Positions 1-10,131 of a stretch of 64,000 nt of DNA are shown in pieces. The stretch is from positions 1-64,000 of the forward strand of contig JACRBA010000015.1 of the NCBI GenBank assembly GCA_016213265.1. Reading direction: 5' to 3'. Made by a program: the position numbers and the translations under genes. Below the pieces are notes generated by a model. The model saw only the letters and a program-made list of their open reading frames with translations, was not told where the DNA came from and ran no database searches. The DNA is from Burkholderiales bacterium (GTDB taxonomy: Bacteria > Pseudomonadota > Gammaproteobacteria > Burkholderiales > Burkholderiaceae_C). Numbering within the stretch: position 1 is the stretch's first letter; every line of letters starts with the position of its first letter.

Positions 1-1859
1 CCGTCGGCGCGCGGGTCGGCGGGCAGCGCCGACATGGCGTCGAAGACGGCGAGCAGCGTCGCGCGGTCCTGCGGCGTCATGGCCGCCCAGTCGGCGCGCT
101 GCTGTGCGGAAGACTGCCAGGTTCCTACGGGCAGTCGCCACTGGACTGACAGCCTGCCGTCCGGCTCCACCGGCCAGGACGCCCACTGCCGACCGGGATC
201 CCCCGTGCCGCGCAGCAGCAGCCACTGGTCATTGCTGGCTCCGCCCCATCGCAGCACCAGCGTGCCCAGCGCTCGCGAGCCCATCGACGCCGCATGGAAT
301 GAAACATCGACGGCACCATCCTGCCCAGCCGGCTCCGCGCTCACCCGCTCGAAGCGAAGCATCTCGGGCAGCGAGGCCCACTCCTGGATGAACCGCGTGG
401 CCACGCGGTTCCACATCGGAGCAACCGCCACACGCGCGGAAATGACGGCGGCGACCGTCTCGGCCAGTCGCGCCACGTGCAGGAGGTCTTCTCCCGTCAA
501 CCGCGGCCACGGAGCGCCGGTGCCGACGTCCGACGGGATGAGCAGCATGTAGCCGCGCCCCTCCTCGGTGCCTGACTCCATCCAACCCGACAGCGGTCCT
601 TGGCCGGCGTCGCCGAACAGCACGAGGCCGGGCCGGCCGTGGTGCTCCACCAGCCGCACGTCCAGCGTCGCGAGCACCTTGTCGCCCCAGACCACCTTGC
701 TGAACTGCAGCCCCAGTTCACGGTGGGGGGGCGTCTCACGCGGCGGCGACACCGCGACAGCCCCATACCGGCAGACCACCGCCTGCGCATCGGACGCAGA
801 CGACTCCCGGCCACTGGGACCCGGCAGGCCTCGATCCAGCCGGGCCTGCAGGTGCAGCAACTCCTCGACCACCTGGCGCGAGTGTGCCTCCAGCAGTGCA
901 TTGTCACGCTCCAAGGCAGCCGCCGCCTGCTCCGCCTGCCGCTGGAGTGCCACCGCATCGGCCGACGCCGCGGCAACCCGCTCGGCCTCCAGCAGCCTCG
1001 ACTGGGCCTGCGCCAGCCCGGCAGCCAGGGTGTCACGCTCTGCGGCCCGGGCCGCCAGCTCGCGCAGCACGCCGATTTCCATGCCGTTGTCCAGTGCCTG
1101 CTGGGCCGGAGACACCGCCGCCAACCATTCCGCCGGCTCCTCTTCCAGCACGGCGCATGCGGCCAGCAACCGCAGGTGGAGCTCCACGCAGCGGCCATGC
1201 CGCTCCGCCACGGAGCGCGCGACCGCCAGACTCAGGGGCTGCAGCCGGACGGCCGGCGCGGTCGCGTCGCCAGTGGCCGGCAGGCCCACGAATCGGGCGA
1301 CCTTCCGCGCGAAGGCCTGGGGGTGCCGCCGTGCCTGCCCGGCGTCGACCAGCAAGCGCCGGTCGTCTGGCAGATCGAGCAGGCGCAACAGGTGTTCGGC
1401 GCCGTCGCACCAGCGGTCCAGGAAGAGGCGCGGGTGAAGATCCGAGCCGGCGTCCACACAGGCCGCGAGAGAATCGACCGGGCTGTCCACAAAGGCGACG
1501 AAACGCGTGGTCGGGTCCTGGTCGGCGAGCAGGGGGAGTGCCCAGCACGCGCGCGCATCCGCCGACCACGCCGCCACCGCAGAAGCCGTCTGGCCGCCCA
1601 GCACGCGGGCCACGGCGTCCGTGTCGATGGTCCACCCCGACTGGTCGACCGCCAGAAGATCTACCTGCCCCACGGCCCGGTCGAGCAACTGCGTGAGCTG
1701 GGGCGAGACCCCGCTGACCAGGGCGGGCATCCGCGCGTGGAGCGCTGGCACGAGATCACGGTCCCACGGACCGAATGGCGTGCCCAACCCCACCACGTGG
1801 CTTGACAGTCGATGAGCCTCGGGGCCGGCGGCGGGGCCCTTGGATACGGAACGGTTCAT
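1..1859 (-). CDS. Partial polysaccharide-locus protein; possible degenerate sulfotransferase-like N-terminal region, coiled coil and a C-terminal domain of unknown function
   Basis: Minus frame open from ATG at 1859 to the window edge (no stop inside the window, so absent from the ORF track). Reads MNRSVSKGPAAGPEAHRLSSHVVGLGTPFGPWDRDLVPAL...; ATGA overlap with the stop of the upstream glycosyltransferase; Gln/Glu/Ala-rich coiled-coil-like middle section. Confidence 0.6.
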   Translation of the reverse strand, partial: MNRSVSKGPAAGPEAHRLSSHVVGLGTPFGPWDRDLVPALHARMPALVSGVSPQLTQLLDRAVGQVDLLAVDQSGWTIDTDAVARVLGGQTASAVAAWSADARACWALPLLADQDPTTRFVAFVDSPVDSLAACVDAGSDLHPRLFLDRWCDGAEHLLRLLDLPDDRRLLVDAGQARRHPQAFARKVARFVGLPATGDATAPAVRLQPLSLAVARSVAERHGRCVELHLRLLAACAVLEEEPAEWLAAVSPAQQALDNGMEIGVLRELAARAAERDTLAAGLAQAQSRLLEAERVAAASADAVALQRQAEQAAAALERDNALLEAHSRQVVEELLHLQARLDRGLPGPSGRESSASDAQAVVCRYGAVAVSPPRETPPHRELGLQFSKVVWGDKVLATLDVRLVEHHGRPGLVLFGDAGQGPLSGWMESGTEEGRGYMLLIPSDVGTGAPWPRLTGEDLLHVARLAETVAAVISARVAVAPMWNRVATRFIQEWASLPEMLRFERVSAEPAGQDGAVDVSFHAASMGSRALGTLVLRWGGASNDQWLLLRGTGDPGRQWASWPVEPDGRLSVQWRLPVGTWQSSAQQRADWAAMTPQDRATLLAVFDAMSALPADPRAD

Positions 1860-3385
1860 TCTGTGGATTCTGCCGCAGCGGGGTGAGCCGAAGTGCCGTG
1901 TCCGGCCGCATGGACCCGATCGAGAAACGCCTTCCAGGCGGGCAGCAGACGCTCCGGTGCATACCGTTCTCCGACCGATTGTCCCTTGCGCATGAGCTCC
2001 TGCCGTCGCTGCGCCGCTTCCGGCACGAGCAAGGACGAAATGGCCTGTGCCATGTCTGCCGGCGAGTACGCGTTGAAGTACTGGGCCGCGTCGGAGAACA
2101 CCTCCCTGTGCACGGGAATGTCGGAGGCCGCCACCACGCCGCCGGAGCACATGGCTTCGACGCCCGAGTAGTCGAAGCCCTCGCCGAAGCTCGGGCACAC
2201 CACCACGCGCGCGTGGCGGTAGAGCAGGCGGATATCGTCCGAGGGCACGTCCTCCAGCAGATGCACACCGCCGCGCGCCACCCAGGGCCGCAGCCGCTTG
2301 AGAATGGCCTTGTGGTCCCAGCCAAGGCTGCCCACGAGCACCAGCTGGAGCTCCCCGTGTCCGCTCGCGCGCAGTTGCTCCCAGGCAGCCAGCAGCGTGA
2401 GATGGTTCTTCCGGGGCTCGATGGTCGACACCATCAGCAGATAGGGAATCGGCTCGGCGCCTCGCTGCACCACGGCGCCCGCCCCTTCCGCGCCCGCGTG
2501 CCGACGCACGCGCAGGATTTCGGGGATGCGCTGCGGCCCGGTGGACTCGGAGAAATAGTGGCGCGACACCATGTTCGGAATCGTCACCGCCCGCGGGGCT
2601 GCCTCGGGGAAGATGGCGATGAGGTCCTGACGTGTGGCCTCCGAGACGCAGGCGAACCACGCGCCGTCCTTCACGTTGCGACGCAGCGCGTGGTAATGCG
2701 AGGCTTGGTGGTAGGACTTGTCGGAGATCGTATGCGGCATCAGCAGCGGAATGGCGTCGTGGTAGCGCACCACCAGCTGCGTGCCTCGGCGCATGCGCCC
2801 GGGGTACGGCGTCTCCGCGATCACGATGTCGAAATCGCGCGTGTCGAGCCGCGGGTACAGCGCCACGCCGAACTTGCGCGTCACCAGTGCCGCCGCGTGC
2901 AAGGCCGTCCACGGCAGCCGGACCACCCGGAACCCGGCCGTGGTGACCGCGTCGAAATCGGACGGCGGCAAGGTGCGCTCGAACAGGGCCCGCCAGACGA
3001 AGTCCCGGAACGCTTGCGGTTCGAACCGGGTCAAGGGCAGGCGCAGGCCGAGCAGCACGCGGACCAGGGCGCGGGCAGGCGCAAGCATGAGCCCGAACGC
3101 TGCGACGACCCTCTCGAAGCGCGTGAAGTCGCCGCGCGTCTGCAGCGAGATGACCACCCGGGAAAGGCGGTTGATCTGCTCATCGCGCGACAGCGCGCCG
3201 GGCCCGTGGGCAGGCAGCCCCTTGGCCAGCACGCGCCCGCTCGCCTGGAGCATTCCCTCGGCGCGAACACCCTCGAGCTGACCGAGCGCACGGAACAGCA
3301 ACCGCGTCTCCTGCGGGATGCCGGCGTGTCCATCCAGGGCGGGCCGCAGTTCGAGCAAGACCCTCACGGGCTTTGTATCCACCAT
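1856..3385 (-). CDS. Glycosyltransferase family 4/1-like
   Basis: 509 aa; LLMVSTIEPRKNHLTLLAAWEQL and CPSFGEGFDYSGVEAMCSGGVVAASDIPVHREV motifs typical of GT-B family 4 enzymes. Confidence 0.85.
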   Translation of the reverse strand: MVDTKPVRVLLELRPALDGHAGIPQETRLLFRALGQLEGVRAEGMLQASGRVLAKGLPAHGPGALSRDEQINRLSRVVISLQTRGDFTRFERVVAAFGLMLAPARALVRVLLGLRLPLTRFEPQAFRDFVWRALFERTLPPSDFDAVTTAGFRVVRLPWTALHAAALVTRKFGVALYPRLDTRDFDIVIAETPYPGRMRRGTQLVVRYHDAIPLLMPHTISDKSYHQASHYHALRRNVKDGAWFACVSEATRQDLIAIFPEAAPRAVTIPNMVSRHYFSESTGPQRIPEILRVRRHAGAEGAGAVVQRGAEPIPYLLMVSTIEPRKNHLTLLAAWEQLRASGHGELQLVLVGSLGWDHKAILKRLRPWVARGGVHLLEDVPSDDIRLLYRHARVVVCPSFGEGFDYSGVEAMCSGGVVAASDIPVHREVFSDAAQYFNAYSPADMAQAISSLLVPEAAQRRQELMRKGQSVGERYAPERLLPAWKAFLDRVHAAGHGTSAHPAAAESTE

Positions 3386-3388
3386 GTG

Positions 3389-4060
3389 TCAGTTCGCTTG
3401 GAAGGCCTTGACAGGCGTCGATTCGTAGAACTTGTATGCCTCATCGACGGAGTCGAAGTGCAGCAGCCGCCCCTCGTGCAGGACACAGGCCGACTGGCAC
3501 AGCGATCGGATGATGTTCGGCTCGTGGGAGACAAGGATGAAGGAGCGGTCCTTGCGCTTGACGAACAGCTCGTTGTGGCACCGCTCATGGAACCGCTTGT
3601 CGCCCACCACGAGGATCTCGTCGATGAGGAAGCAGTCAAATTCGATGGCCATGGACAGCGCAAATGCCAGCCGTGTCGTCATGCCGGACGAGTAGTGCTC
3701 GACCGGCTCGCGAAAGTAGACGCCCAGCTCGGTGAAATCCTCGACGAAAGGAATCAGCGGCTTGTAGTCGACGTTGTAGATCCTGCAGATGAACTTGAGG
3801 TTGTCCAGACCGGTCAGGTGCGACTGGAACGCGCCGTTGAACGCCAGCGGCCAGGACAGTTTCATGTTCCGGATCACCCGTCCGGAGGTCGGCTGCACGG
3901 CACCCGCCAGGATTCGCACGAGCGTGGACTTGCCCGCCCCGTTGCGCCCGAGGATCCCCACGTTCTTTCCACGCTCGAGGGTCAGGTTCACGCGGTCCAG
4001 CACGGTGCGCCGCCCCTTGCGCGTGTGGTAGTGCATGCTGACGTTGTCGACGATGATCAT
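3389..4060 (-). CDS. kpsT: Capsular polysaccharide ABC transporter, ATP-binding protein (KpsT)
   Basis: Starts MIIVDNVSMHYHTRKGRR; Walker A GRNGAGKST; signature HYSSGMTTRLAFALSM; CFLIDEILVVGD. Tracked ORF start (4396) is too long; ATGA overlap with kpsM supports 4060. Confidence 0.9.
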   Translation of the reverse strand: MIIVDNVSMHYHTRKGRRTVLDRVNLTLERGKNVGILGRNGAGKSTLVRILAGAVQPTSGRVIRNMKLSWPLAFNGAFQSHLTGLDNLKFICRIYNVDYKPLIPFVEDFTELGVYFREPVEHYSSGMTTRLAFALSMAIEFDCFLIDEILVVGDKRFHERCHNELFVKRKDRSFILVSHEPNIIRSLCQSACVLHEGRLLHFDSVDEAYKFYESTPVKAFQAN

Positions 4061-4842
4061 TGCTGCTCGATCGCTCGCGTGGCGCCACGCATCATGGCCA
4101 GCCCATAGAAGGTGAGCACCAGGTTCACGAAGGCCATGTAGCCCAGGTCGTGGTGCGTCACGACGACGTTGCCGAAGAAGCCCTCGCGCAGGTACTCGAC
4201 GCCGTGGACCATGGGAAGCCACATCACGTACTCGCGCGCAGTGGGGGGAAGCCAATCCACCATGAACGCCGCGCCTGACAGCGGGAACATCACGTAGGAG
4301 AACGGGTGCCAGAACCTGTCCACCAGCTCGCTGTAGGCGTTGGAGCTGCCCAGCGCCAAGCCCAACGCCCCGCCGAACCAGGCCAGCATCAGCCAACCGC
4401 CCACCACCTTCAGCATGTCGTCCGGTGGGCTGACCAGCCCGAGCGACACGATGGCCAACGTCAGCAGCGCGAACGACATCGTGGCGCCAGCCATCTCGAG
4501 CAGGATGCGGGTCAGGAACACGTCCAGCACGCGCACGTTGCGGTGGTACAGCAGGCGCAGGTTGTGGTGGACCGCGCTATTGCATCGGCTGGCCGTGTTG
4601 CGCCACATCAGCACCGACGAGTAGCCGGTGACGGCGAAGGCCTCGATGGGCAGCGGGGATCCGTGGTGGAGCCCGGCCGCCTTCCACAGCGTGGTGACCG
4701 ACATGGTGAAGATCATCGGCTCGCCGATCAGCCAGAGGACGCCCAGGTTGCGGCGACCGAAACGACTGATGACCTCACGCATCATGAGCGCGTGGATCAC
4801 GCGCAGCTGGATCGACAGCGCGTTGAGGAAGCTGGGGTTCAT
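4057..4842 (-). CDS. kpsM: Capsular polysaccharide ABC transporter permease (KpsM, ABC-2 type)
   Basis: 261 aa, hydrophobic segments, RVIHALMMREVISRFGRRNLGVLWLIGEP motif of KpsM/Wzm-type permeases; adjacent to kpsT. Confidence 0.88.
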   Translation of the reverse strand: MNPSFLNALSIQLRVIHALMMREVISRFGRRNLGVLWLIGEPMIFTMSVTTLWKAAGLHHGSPLPIEAFAVTGYSSVLMWRNTASRCNSAVHHNLRLLYHRNVRVLDVFLTRILLEMAGATMSFALLTLAIVSLGLVSPPDDMLKVVGGWLMLAWFGGALGLALGSSNAYSELVDRFWHPFSYVMFPLSGAAFMVDWLPPTAREYVMWLPMVHGVEYLREGFFGNVVVTHHDLGYMAFVNLVLTFYGLAMMRGATRAIEQQ

Positions 4843-4853
4843 GGCCGCCCCCG

Positions 4854-5996
4854 TCAGTCCATGTGCTCTCGGACACCCGCCACCAGCAAGCTGACCACAC
4901 CCCAGGAGATGAGGCCGATCACGAGGACGGTGAGCACCGAGCGCACTCGGCGCGGCTCCTGTGCCGTGTCTGGCATGTTCGGCTGCACGAGGCGCTCCAG
5001 ATAAAGCTGCTTGCGGGCCGCATCGTTGCGGGCGGCCTCCAGCGAGGCCAGGGCACTCTCGAACTGCCGCTCGGCAAACGTCTTGTCGAGCACCAGCCGC
5101 TCGTACTGGGCCGACTTGGTCGACAAGGAGTTGTCCGCACCGATCACACTCGCCGTCTCCTGCGCAATCGACTTGCGCAGCTGCTCCGCCTGCCCGCGCA
5201 GGGTGGCGAGCTGCGGGTTGGACGGCGCAATCTGGCGCAGGCGGGCCATCTGCGACTCGACGCTGCGCAACTCTTCCTTCAGCCGCGCCACCGTATCCAC
5301 CTGCGACGCGGACTCGCGCACGGGGTCGTAGACGGCGCCCTTGCTGCGGAAGCGGACCAGCGCCGCGGAGGTCTCGCGCACCCGCGCCTCGGCCGCGGCG
5401 ACTTCGCGCGACGCCACGGTGATCAGATCCTGTCGGCTCCGGTCATTCAGGTTGTTCACGAGGCGTTCGCTCATCTGGAGCAACAGCTCGTTCACCTCCT
5501 TCGCCTTCTTCGGGTCGAACGCCCTTACCTGCAGGGTCGTGATCTCGGCCACGGGGTCGTAGGCCACGGACACGTGGCGCAGGTAGTGCTCGAACAGCGC
5601 CTCGAAGCTGCCGTCCAGCCGCCAGCCAGGGAACCGGCTGAACCAGTCGATCCCGGGATCCGCGAATGCATCACGCAGCGCTGCCTTGCTGTCGAGCTCC
5701 TTCAGCGCGTCGCGCGACAGCACATAGCCGTGGACCGTGTAGGTGTCGTCGTTCGAGCGCGAGATCCCCACCCCGGCCAGCAGCGCGCCCAGGCCGGATG
5801 GCGCGCTGCGCTGGGGGCTGCGCACCACGAAGCGCGACTCGCTGATGTAGACATCCGACGCCACGGGCCCGAAGTACACCAGCGCGATCAGGGTGGGGGC
5901 CACCACCGTGGCCAGAAAGATGCCGTTGAAACGGCGGCGCACCCGCTGCCACAGCTGCCGCCCGGGCGGGGTATCCATGTTCTCGTCGACCATCAT
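4854..5996 (-). CDS. kpsE: Capsule polysaccharide export inner-membrane protein (KpsE/CtrB/BexC family)
   Basis: 380 aa; N- and C-terminal TM segments flanking coiled coil; YISESRFVVRSPQ..., PNMPDTAQEPRRVRSVLTVLVIGL C-terminus. Confidence 0.85.
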   Translation of the reverse strand: MMVDENMDTPPGRQLWQRVRRRFNGIFLATVVAPTLIALVYFGPVASDVYISESRFVVRSPQRSAPSGLGALLAGVGISRSNDDTYTVHGYVLSRDALKELDSKAALRDAFADPGIDWFSRFPGWRLDGSFEALFEHYLRHVSVAYDPVAEITTLQVRAFDPKKAKEVNELLLQMSERLVNNLNDRSRQDLITVASREVAAAEARVRETSAALVRFRSKGAVYDPVRESASQVDTVARLKEELRSVESQMARLRQIAPSNPQLATLRGQAEQLRKSIAQETASVIGADNSLSTKSAQYERLVLDKTFAERQFESALASLEAARNDAARKQLYLERLVQPNMPDTAQEPRRVRSVLTVLVIGLISWGVVSLLVAGVREHMD

Positions 5997-6002
5997 GTTC
6001 CG

Positions 6003-7133
6003 TCATTGCGGGCGCAGCACGCGCCCAAACTCATGTTCGATGCCGGCCACCATGCGCTCGGCCGTGAAGAGATCCAGAAATCGCCGACGCGCCGCCTCAC
6101 CCATGCGGCGCCGCAACGCGCCGTCGGCCAGCAGCCGGCTCAGGGCGTCGGCGAGCGCCCTGTCGTCGTCCACCGGCACCACCCGTCCTGTCTCACCGTC
6201 GTTGATGATCCAGGGCAGTGCGGCGCCGCCCACGTCCGTGCCGACCACCGGCCGACCCATCGACATGGCCTCCAGTGCCGCGACCCCGAAGGCCTCGGCC
6301 CGAGACCGGGAGGGAAGGCAGAAGACATCCGCGGCCAAGTGGTAGGACATCAGCTCGTCGTCCTCGATTCGCCCCAGCAGCTGCACACGCCCCTGGAGCC
6401 CCAGCCGCCGCACCTGCTCCCGGAGTGCCGCTTCACAAGGGCCCGTGCCGCCGATGAGGACCAGCGTGCCGTCATCGAGATGCGCCGCCGCCTTGACCAG
6501 GACATCGAATCCCTTGTAATCCACCAGCCGCCCGAGAGCGAACACAACCCTTCTCGAGCCCCACCAGGCGCGCAGTGCCGCAGCAAATGCCGTGCACTGG
6601 GGCGTCGCATTGTCGCCGATCCCGATGGGCACCACGCTGACCTTGCCTCGCCAGGCCGCCAGGGCCGCAGACGTGTCGGCGTAGGCCTGCGAGGTGGCAA
6701 TGACCCGGTCGGCGCGCGCCAGAAGCCACCGCTGCAGCGGCCCATAGGCCTTCAGGGCGAGCTGCTGCCGCACCACGTCGCTGTGCCAGTGCACCACGAC
6801 CTTGCAGGTAGGCCGTGCCAGCCAGATGGCCAGCGCTGCCAGCGGGTTGGGCATGTGCACATGGGCAATGTCTGCGTCAGGCAGCAGCCGGCGCGCCTGG
6901 CGCAGGAACGCAGGGGAGATCGACGTGGACAGCAGCATGCCCGCCGACGCGGCGCGGTACACGCTGACAGAGCCGTCCCGCTCCACCGACGAATGCCCGC
7001 CACGACCCGCGCAGAGCACCCGGCTGTCCCAGCCACGGGCAGCCAGCCCCACGGCCAGCTCACGCGCGACGGACTCGATCCCCCCGCAGTCCGGCGGGTA
7101 GAACTTCGACAGCTGGAGCACGCACCGCGTCAT
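6003..7133 (-). CDS. Glycosyltransferase family 4
   Basis: Starts MTRCVLQLSKFYPPDCGGIESVARELAVGL; SRAEAFGVAALEAMSMGRPVVGTDVGG. ATGA overlap with upstream gene stop at 7130 supports start 7133 over the tracked 7562. Confidence 0.87.
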   Translation of the reverse strand: MTRCVLQLSKFYPPDCGGIESVARELAVGLAARGWDSRVLCAGRGGHSSVERDGSVSVYRAASAGMLLSTSISPAFLRQARRLLPDADIAHVHMPNPLAALAIWLARPTCKVVVHWHSDVVRQQLALKAYGPLQRWLLARADRVIATSQAYADTSAALAAWRGKVSVVPIGIGDNATPQCTAFAAALRAWWGSRRVVFALGRLVDYKGFDVLVKAAAHLDDGTLVLIGGTGPCEAALREQVRRLGLQGRVQLLGRIEDDELMSYHLAADVFCLPSRSRAEAFGVAALEAMSMGRPVVGTDVGGAALPWIINDGETGRVVPVDDDRALADALSRLLADGALRRRMGEAARRRFLDLFTAERMVAGIEHEFGRVLRPQ

Positions 7134-8239
7134 GGGCAGTACCGGACGGCGGCCAGCAGGCGACGAGCCGCGGCGGACCAGCCGAACTCCTCGGCGCGGC
7201 GGTGCCCCGCCTCCACGAGCTCGGCGGCGCGCTGCGGGTCGCCCAGCACGCGCTCGACGCCCCGTGCGATGTCGTCCTCGTCCAAGGGGTTCACCCACTC
7301 GGCGGCACAGCCGCAGACCTCCGGCAGCGCAGCCACCCTGGCCGCCACCACCGGACTGCCCATTGCCATGGCCTCGACGGCCGTGAGCCCGAAGCCCTCG
7401 TACAGGGAGGGAACCACCACCACGGCGGCGTGCCGGTAGAGCGCGGCGAGCACGCCGTCCGCCACGGCGCCGAGGGGCCGGATGTCCAGCCTCTGGGCGT
7501 CGGCCGCGTGCGGGGGCACGCTCCCGCTGGAGAAGACCTGCGCGTTCCCTCCCCCCACCCACACCAGGGGCAGGGACGACGCCACGCGCGACCGTGCCAG
7601 CGCGCGTTTCAACCGTGCGAGGTTCTTATTGGGGTTGTCGCTGGCCACGCACAGCACATAAGCCCCGGGCCGCAATCCGTGGGCGTCCAGCGCCGTGGGG
7701 TCCGGCACAACGGCGGCCAGGTGGTCCGCCCCATTGGGAACGACCATGATGCGGTCAGACGGCATCGCCAAGGCCTGCAGCAGGCGTGCGCGGGAGAACT
7801 CCGACACCGTGAGGATGCGGTCCACGCGAGGGGCCAGGTGCCGAAAGAGCGTCCGGTACCACAGCCGGAAGGCGGGGGTATAGGCGGTGGAGGCATCGAA
7901 GACGGCCGCGTCATGGATGGTCACGACCTGTCGCCTCGGCCACCACGGCGCCGCCCCCGCCAGGCTGACGATCACACCGTCACGGGCCGCGGCCGGAAGC
8001 ACGCATTGCTCCCATAGGTGGCCTCGCAGGAGTGCCGGTCCGACCGGGCGCGGACGGATGCATCGCAGGGCGGGCACCTGCGCCCCCGGCGGATGAAGCA
8101 GGATCCACTCTTCCCCGGATGAGGCGCCGTCCGCAACCAGCAGGTCGTCCATCGCCAGCAGCCAGTGCCGGGCAGACCGCTGCACGCCCGTCGGCCGTTG
8201 CGTCAGGAAACGCCCGTTGAGGTAGAACTTCCGGCTCAC
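7130..8239 (-). CDS. Glycosyltransferase family 4
   Basis: SRKFYLNGRFLTQRPTGVQRSARHW; VPSLYEGFGLTAVEAMAMGSPVVAA. GTG start at 8239 overlaps the capD-like stop (GTGA); an ATG at 8266 is an alternative. Confidence 0.83.
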   Translation of the reverse strand: MSRKFYLNGRFLTQRPTGVQRSARHWLLAMDDLLVADGASSGEEWILLHPPGAQVPALRCIRPRPVGPALLRGHLWEQCVLPAAARDGVIVSLAGAAPWWPRRQVVTIHDAAVFDASTAYTPAFRLWYRTLFRHLAPRVDRILTVSEFSRARLLQALAMPSDRIMVVPNGADHLAAVVPDPTALDAHGLRPGAYVLCVASDNPNKNLARLKRALARSRVASSLPLVWVGGGNAQVFSSGSVPPHAADAQRLDIRPLGAVADGVLAALYRHAAVVVVPSLYEGFGLTAVEAMAMGSPVVAARVAALPEVCGCAAEWVNPLDEDDIARGVERVLGDPQRAAELVEAGHRRAEEFGWSAAARRLLAAVRYCP

Positions 8240-10131
8240 TTCGGCCTCCGGAACTCGGGCACCCATTGCTGCAGAAGGCTGCGCACGCGCTGGTCGTCCT
8301 CCACGGAGGCGGCCGCCACCCCAGCGGCCTCCATCCATCGGCGGATCCCACCGGTGGATCCGCACGCCGCCAGCCGCGCCACCCGCAGCCGCGGCACCGC
8401 CGTGGGCACGGTGGCGTCGTCGTCGGCCAGCAGTTCCTCGTACAGCTTCTCGCCCGGGCGCAGGCCACTGAAGACGATGGGGATGTCCTGCTCCGTGCGG
8501 CCGGCCAGGCGGATCATGGTGCGGGCCAGGTCCACGATGCGCACGGGTTCGCCCATGTCCAGCACCAGCACCTGGCCCGTCTCGCCGATGGCCGCGGCCT
8601 GCAGCACCAGCCGGGCGGCCTCGGGGATGGTCATGAAGTAGCGGATGATGTCCGGGTGGGTCACGGTCACCGGCCCGCCGGCGGCGATCTGCGCCTTGAA
8701 CTTCGGGATGACGCTGCCCGAGGAGCCCAGCACGTTGCCGAAGCGCACGGCCATGAAGCGGGTGCCGGGGTGCTCGGCGGCGAGCGCCGAGACAACCAGC
8801 TCGGCCGCCCGCTTGGTGGCGCCCATCACGTTGGTGGGGTTGACCGCCTTGTCGGTGCTGATGAGCACGAAGCGTTCGGCGCCCTGCTCGGCCGCCACCA
8901 GCGCGGCGTGGTAGGTGCCGAGCGTGTTGTTGCGCAGGGCCGCCCCGGCGTTGTGCGGCTCTTCCATCAGCGGCACGTGCTTGAAGGCGGCGGCATGGAA
9001 CACCACCTGGGGCCGCCAGCGGGCGAAGCTGGCGCGCAGGTGGTCCAGGTCCTTCACGTCGCCGATCAACCGCACCAGCTCCAGCCGCGGGAAGGCCGCC
9101 TGCAGGTCCTGCTCGATGCTGTAGAGCGCGTACTCCGACAGCTCGTACAGCACCAGCCGCGCCGGACTGAATCGCGCCACCTGGCGGCACAGCTCGCTGC
9201 CGATGCTGCCGCCCGCGCCGGTGACCAGCACCGTGCGGCCGGCCAGGCACTGGGCGATGCCGGCCTCGTCGAGCACCACCGGCTCACGCCCCAGCAGGTC
9301 TTCGGGCTCGATGTCGCGCACGCGCTCCACGCCACTGCCCTGGCGCAGTTCCTCCGCTGACGGCACGGTGAGCACGGGCAGCCCGGTGGCGCCGGCCAGC
9401 TCCACGGCCTGCCGGCGCTGCGCGGCGCTGGCCGCGGGCATGGCGATGATGAGGTGGGTGGCCGCGCCGCGGACGCCCTTGTCGCGCACCGCCGCGAGCG
9501 GCCCCAGCACGGGCACGCCGGCGATGCGCGCGCCCTGCTTGGCCGGGTCGTCGTCCAGCAGGCCCAGCACCACCCAGCCCTGCTGGTGGATGCCGGCCAG
9601 CAGCCGCCGGGCGGCCTCGCCCGCCCCCAACACCAGGGCGCGGCGCACTTCCGCCTGGCTGCCCGTGATGCGGGCCCGCGCGTGCTCGTACAGCATGCGG
9701 TAGCCGATGCGCACGCCGCACACCGCCATCAGCGCGACCAGCGGATGCAGCGCCAGCACGGCGCGCGGCACCTGCACCAGCTGCAGGCCGAGCACGCCCA
9801 GGGCGCTCACGCCGCCCGCGGCCAGGCAGGCGAGGGTGAGGCGCTTGACCTCACCGAAGCCCGAGAAGCGCCACATGCTCTGCGGCACCTTGGCCGCGGC
9901 GAAGGCGGCGAGGTACACCGCCACCACCCCCGCCAGCACCCAGCCGTCGTAGCCTGGGCGCGCCGTCCACCAGCGCTCGAATCCCAGGCGGAACAGGTAG
10001 GTGGCGTTCCAGGCCAGCACCACCATCAACGCGTCGACCGCGAGCGACAGCGGCTCGCGGTGCGGGCGCAGGCGGGCGAGCCAGCGGTCCAGACGGTGCC
10101 AGCCCGTGGGCGGCGCGGCGGGGCGGGTCAC
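8236..10131 (-). CDS. Membrane-anchored nucleoside-diphosphate-sugar 4,6-dehydratase/epimerase (CapD/FlaA1/WbpM/PglF family)
   Basis: N-terminal TM helices, FlaA1-type dinucleotide-binding region, VTGAGGSIGSELCRQ, ISTDKAVNPTNVMGATKR. GTG at 10131 overlaps the preceding stop (GTGA); tracked start is 10182. Confidence 0.87.
   Translation of the reverse strand: MTRPAAPPTGWHRLDRWLARLRPHREPLSLAVDALMVVLAWNATYLFRLGFERWWTARPGYDGWVLAGVVAVYLAAFAAAKVPQSMWRFSGFGEVKRLTLACLAAGGVSALGVLGLQLVQVPRAVLALHPLVALMAVCGVRIGYRMLYEHARARITGSQAEVRRALVLGAGEAARRLLAGIHQQGWVVLGLLDDDPAKQGARIAGVPVLGPLAAVRDKGVRGAATHLIIAMPAASAAQRRQAVELAGATGLPVLTVPSAEELRQGSGVERVRDIEPEDLLGREPVVLDEAGIAQCLAGRTVLVTGAGGSIGSELCRQVARFSPARLVLYELSEYALYSIEQDLQAAFPRLELVRLIGDVKDLDHLRASFARWRPQVVFHAAAFKHVPLMEEPHNAGAALRNNTLGTYHAALVAAEQGAERFVLISTDKAVNPTNVMGATKRAAELVVSALAAEHPGTRFMAVRFGNVLGSSGSVIPKFKAQIAAGGPVTVTHPDIIRYFMTIPEAARLVLQAAAIGETGQVLVLDMGEPVRIVDLARTMIRLAGRTEQDIPIVFSGLRPGEKLYEELLADDDATVPTAVPRLRVARLAACGSTGGIRRWMEAAGVAAASVEDDQRVRSLLQQWVPEFRRPK

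Noticed and set aside
1775-4108. 777-aa plus-strand ORF
   Set aside because: Antisense to the glycosyltransferase and kpsT, which have clear family motifs; His/Arg-rich translation without domains.
6003-7562. Tracked 519-aa start for the glycosyltransferase
   Set aside because: The N-terminal ~143 residues are a shadow frame of the upstream gene; MTRCVLQLSKFYPPDCGG at 7133 is the natural start.
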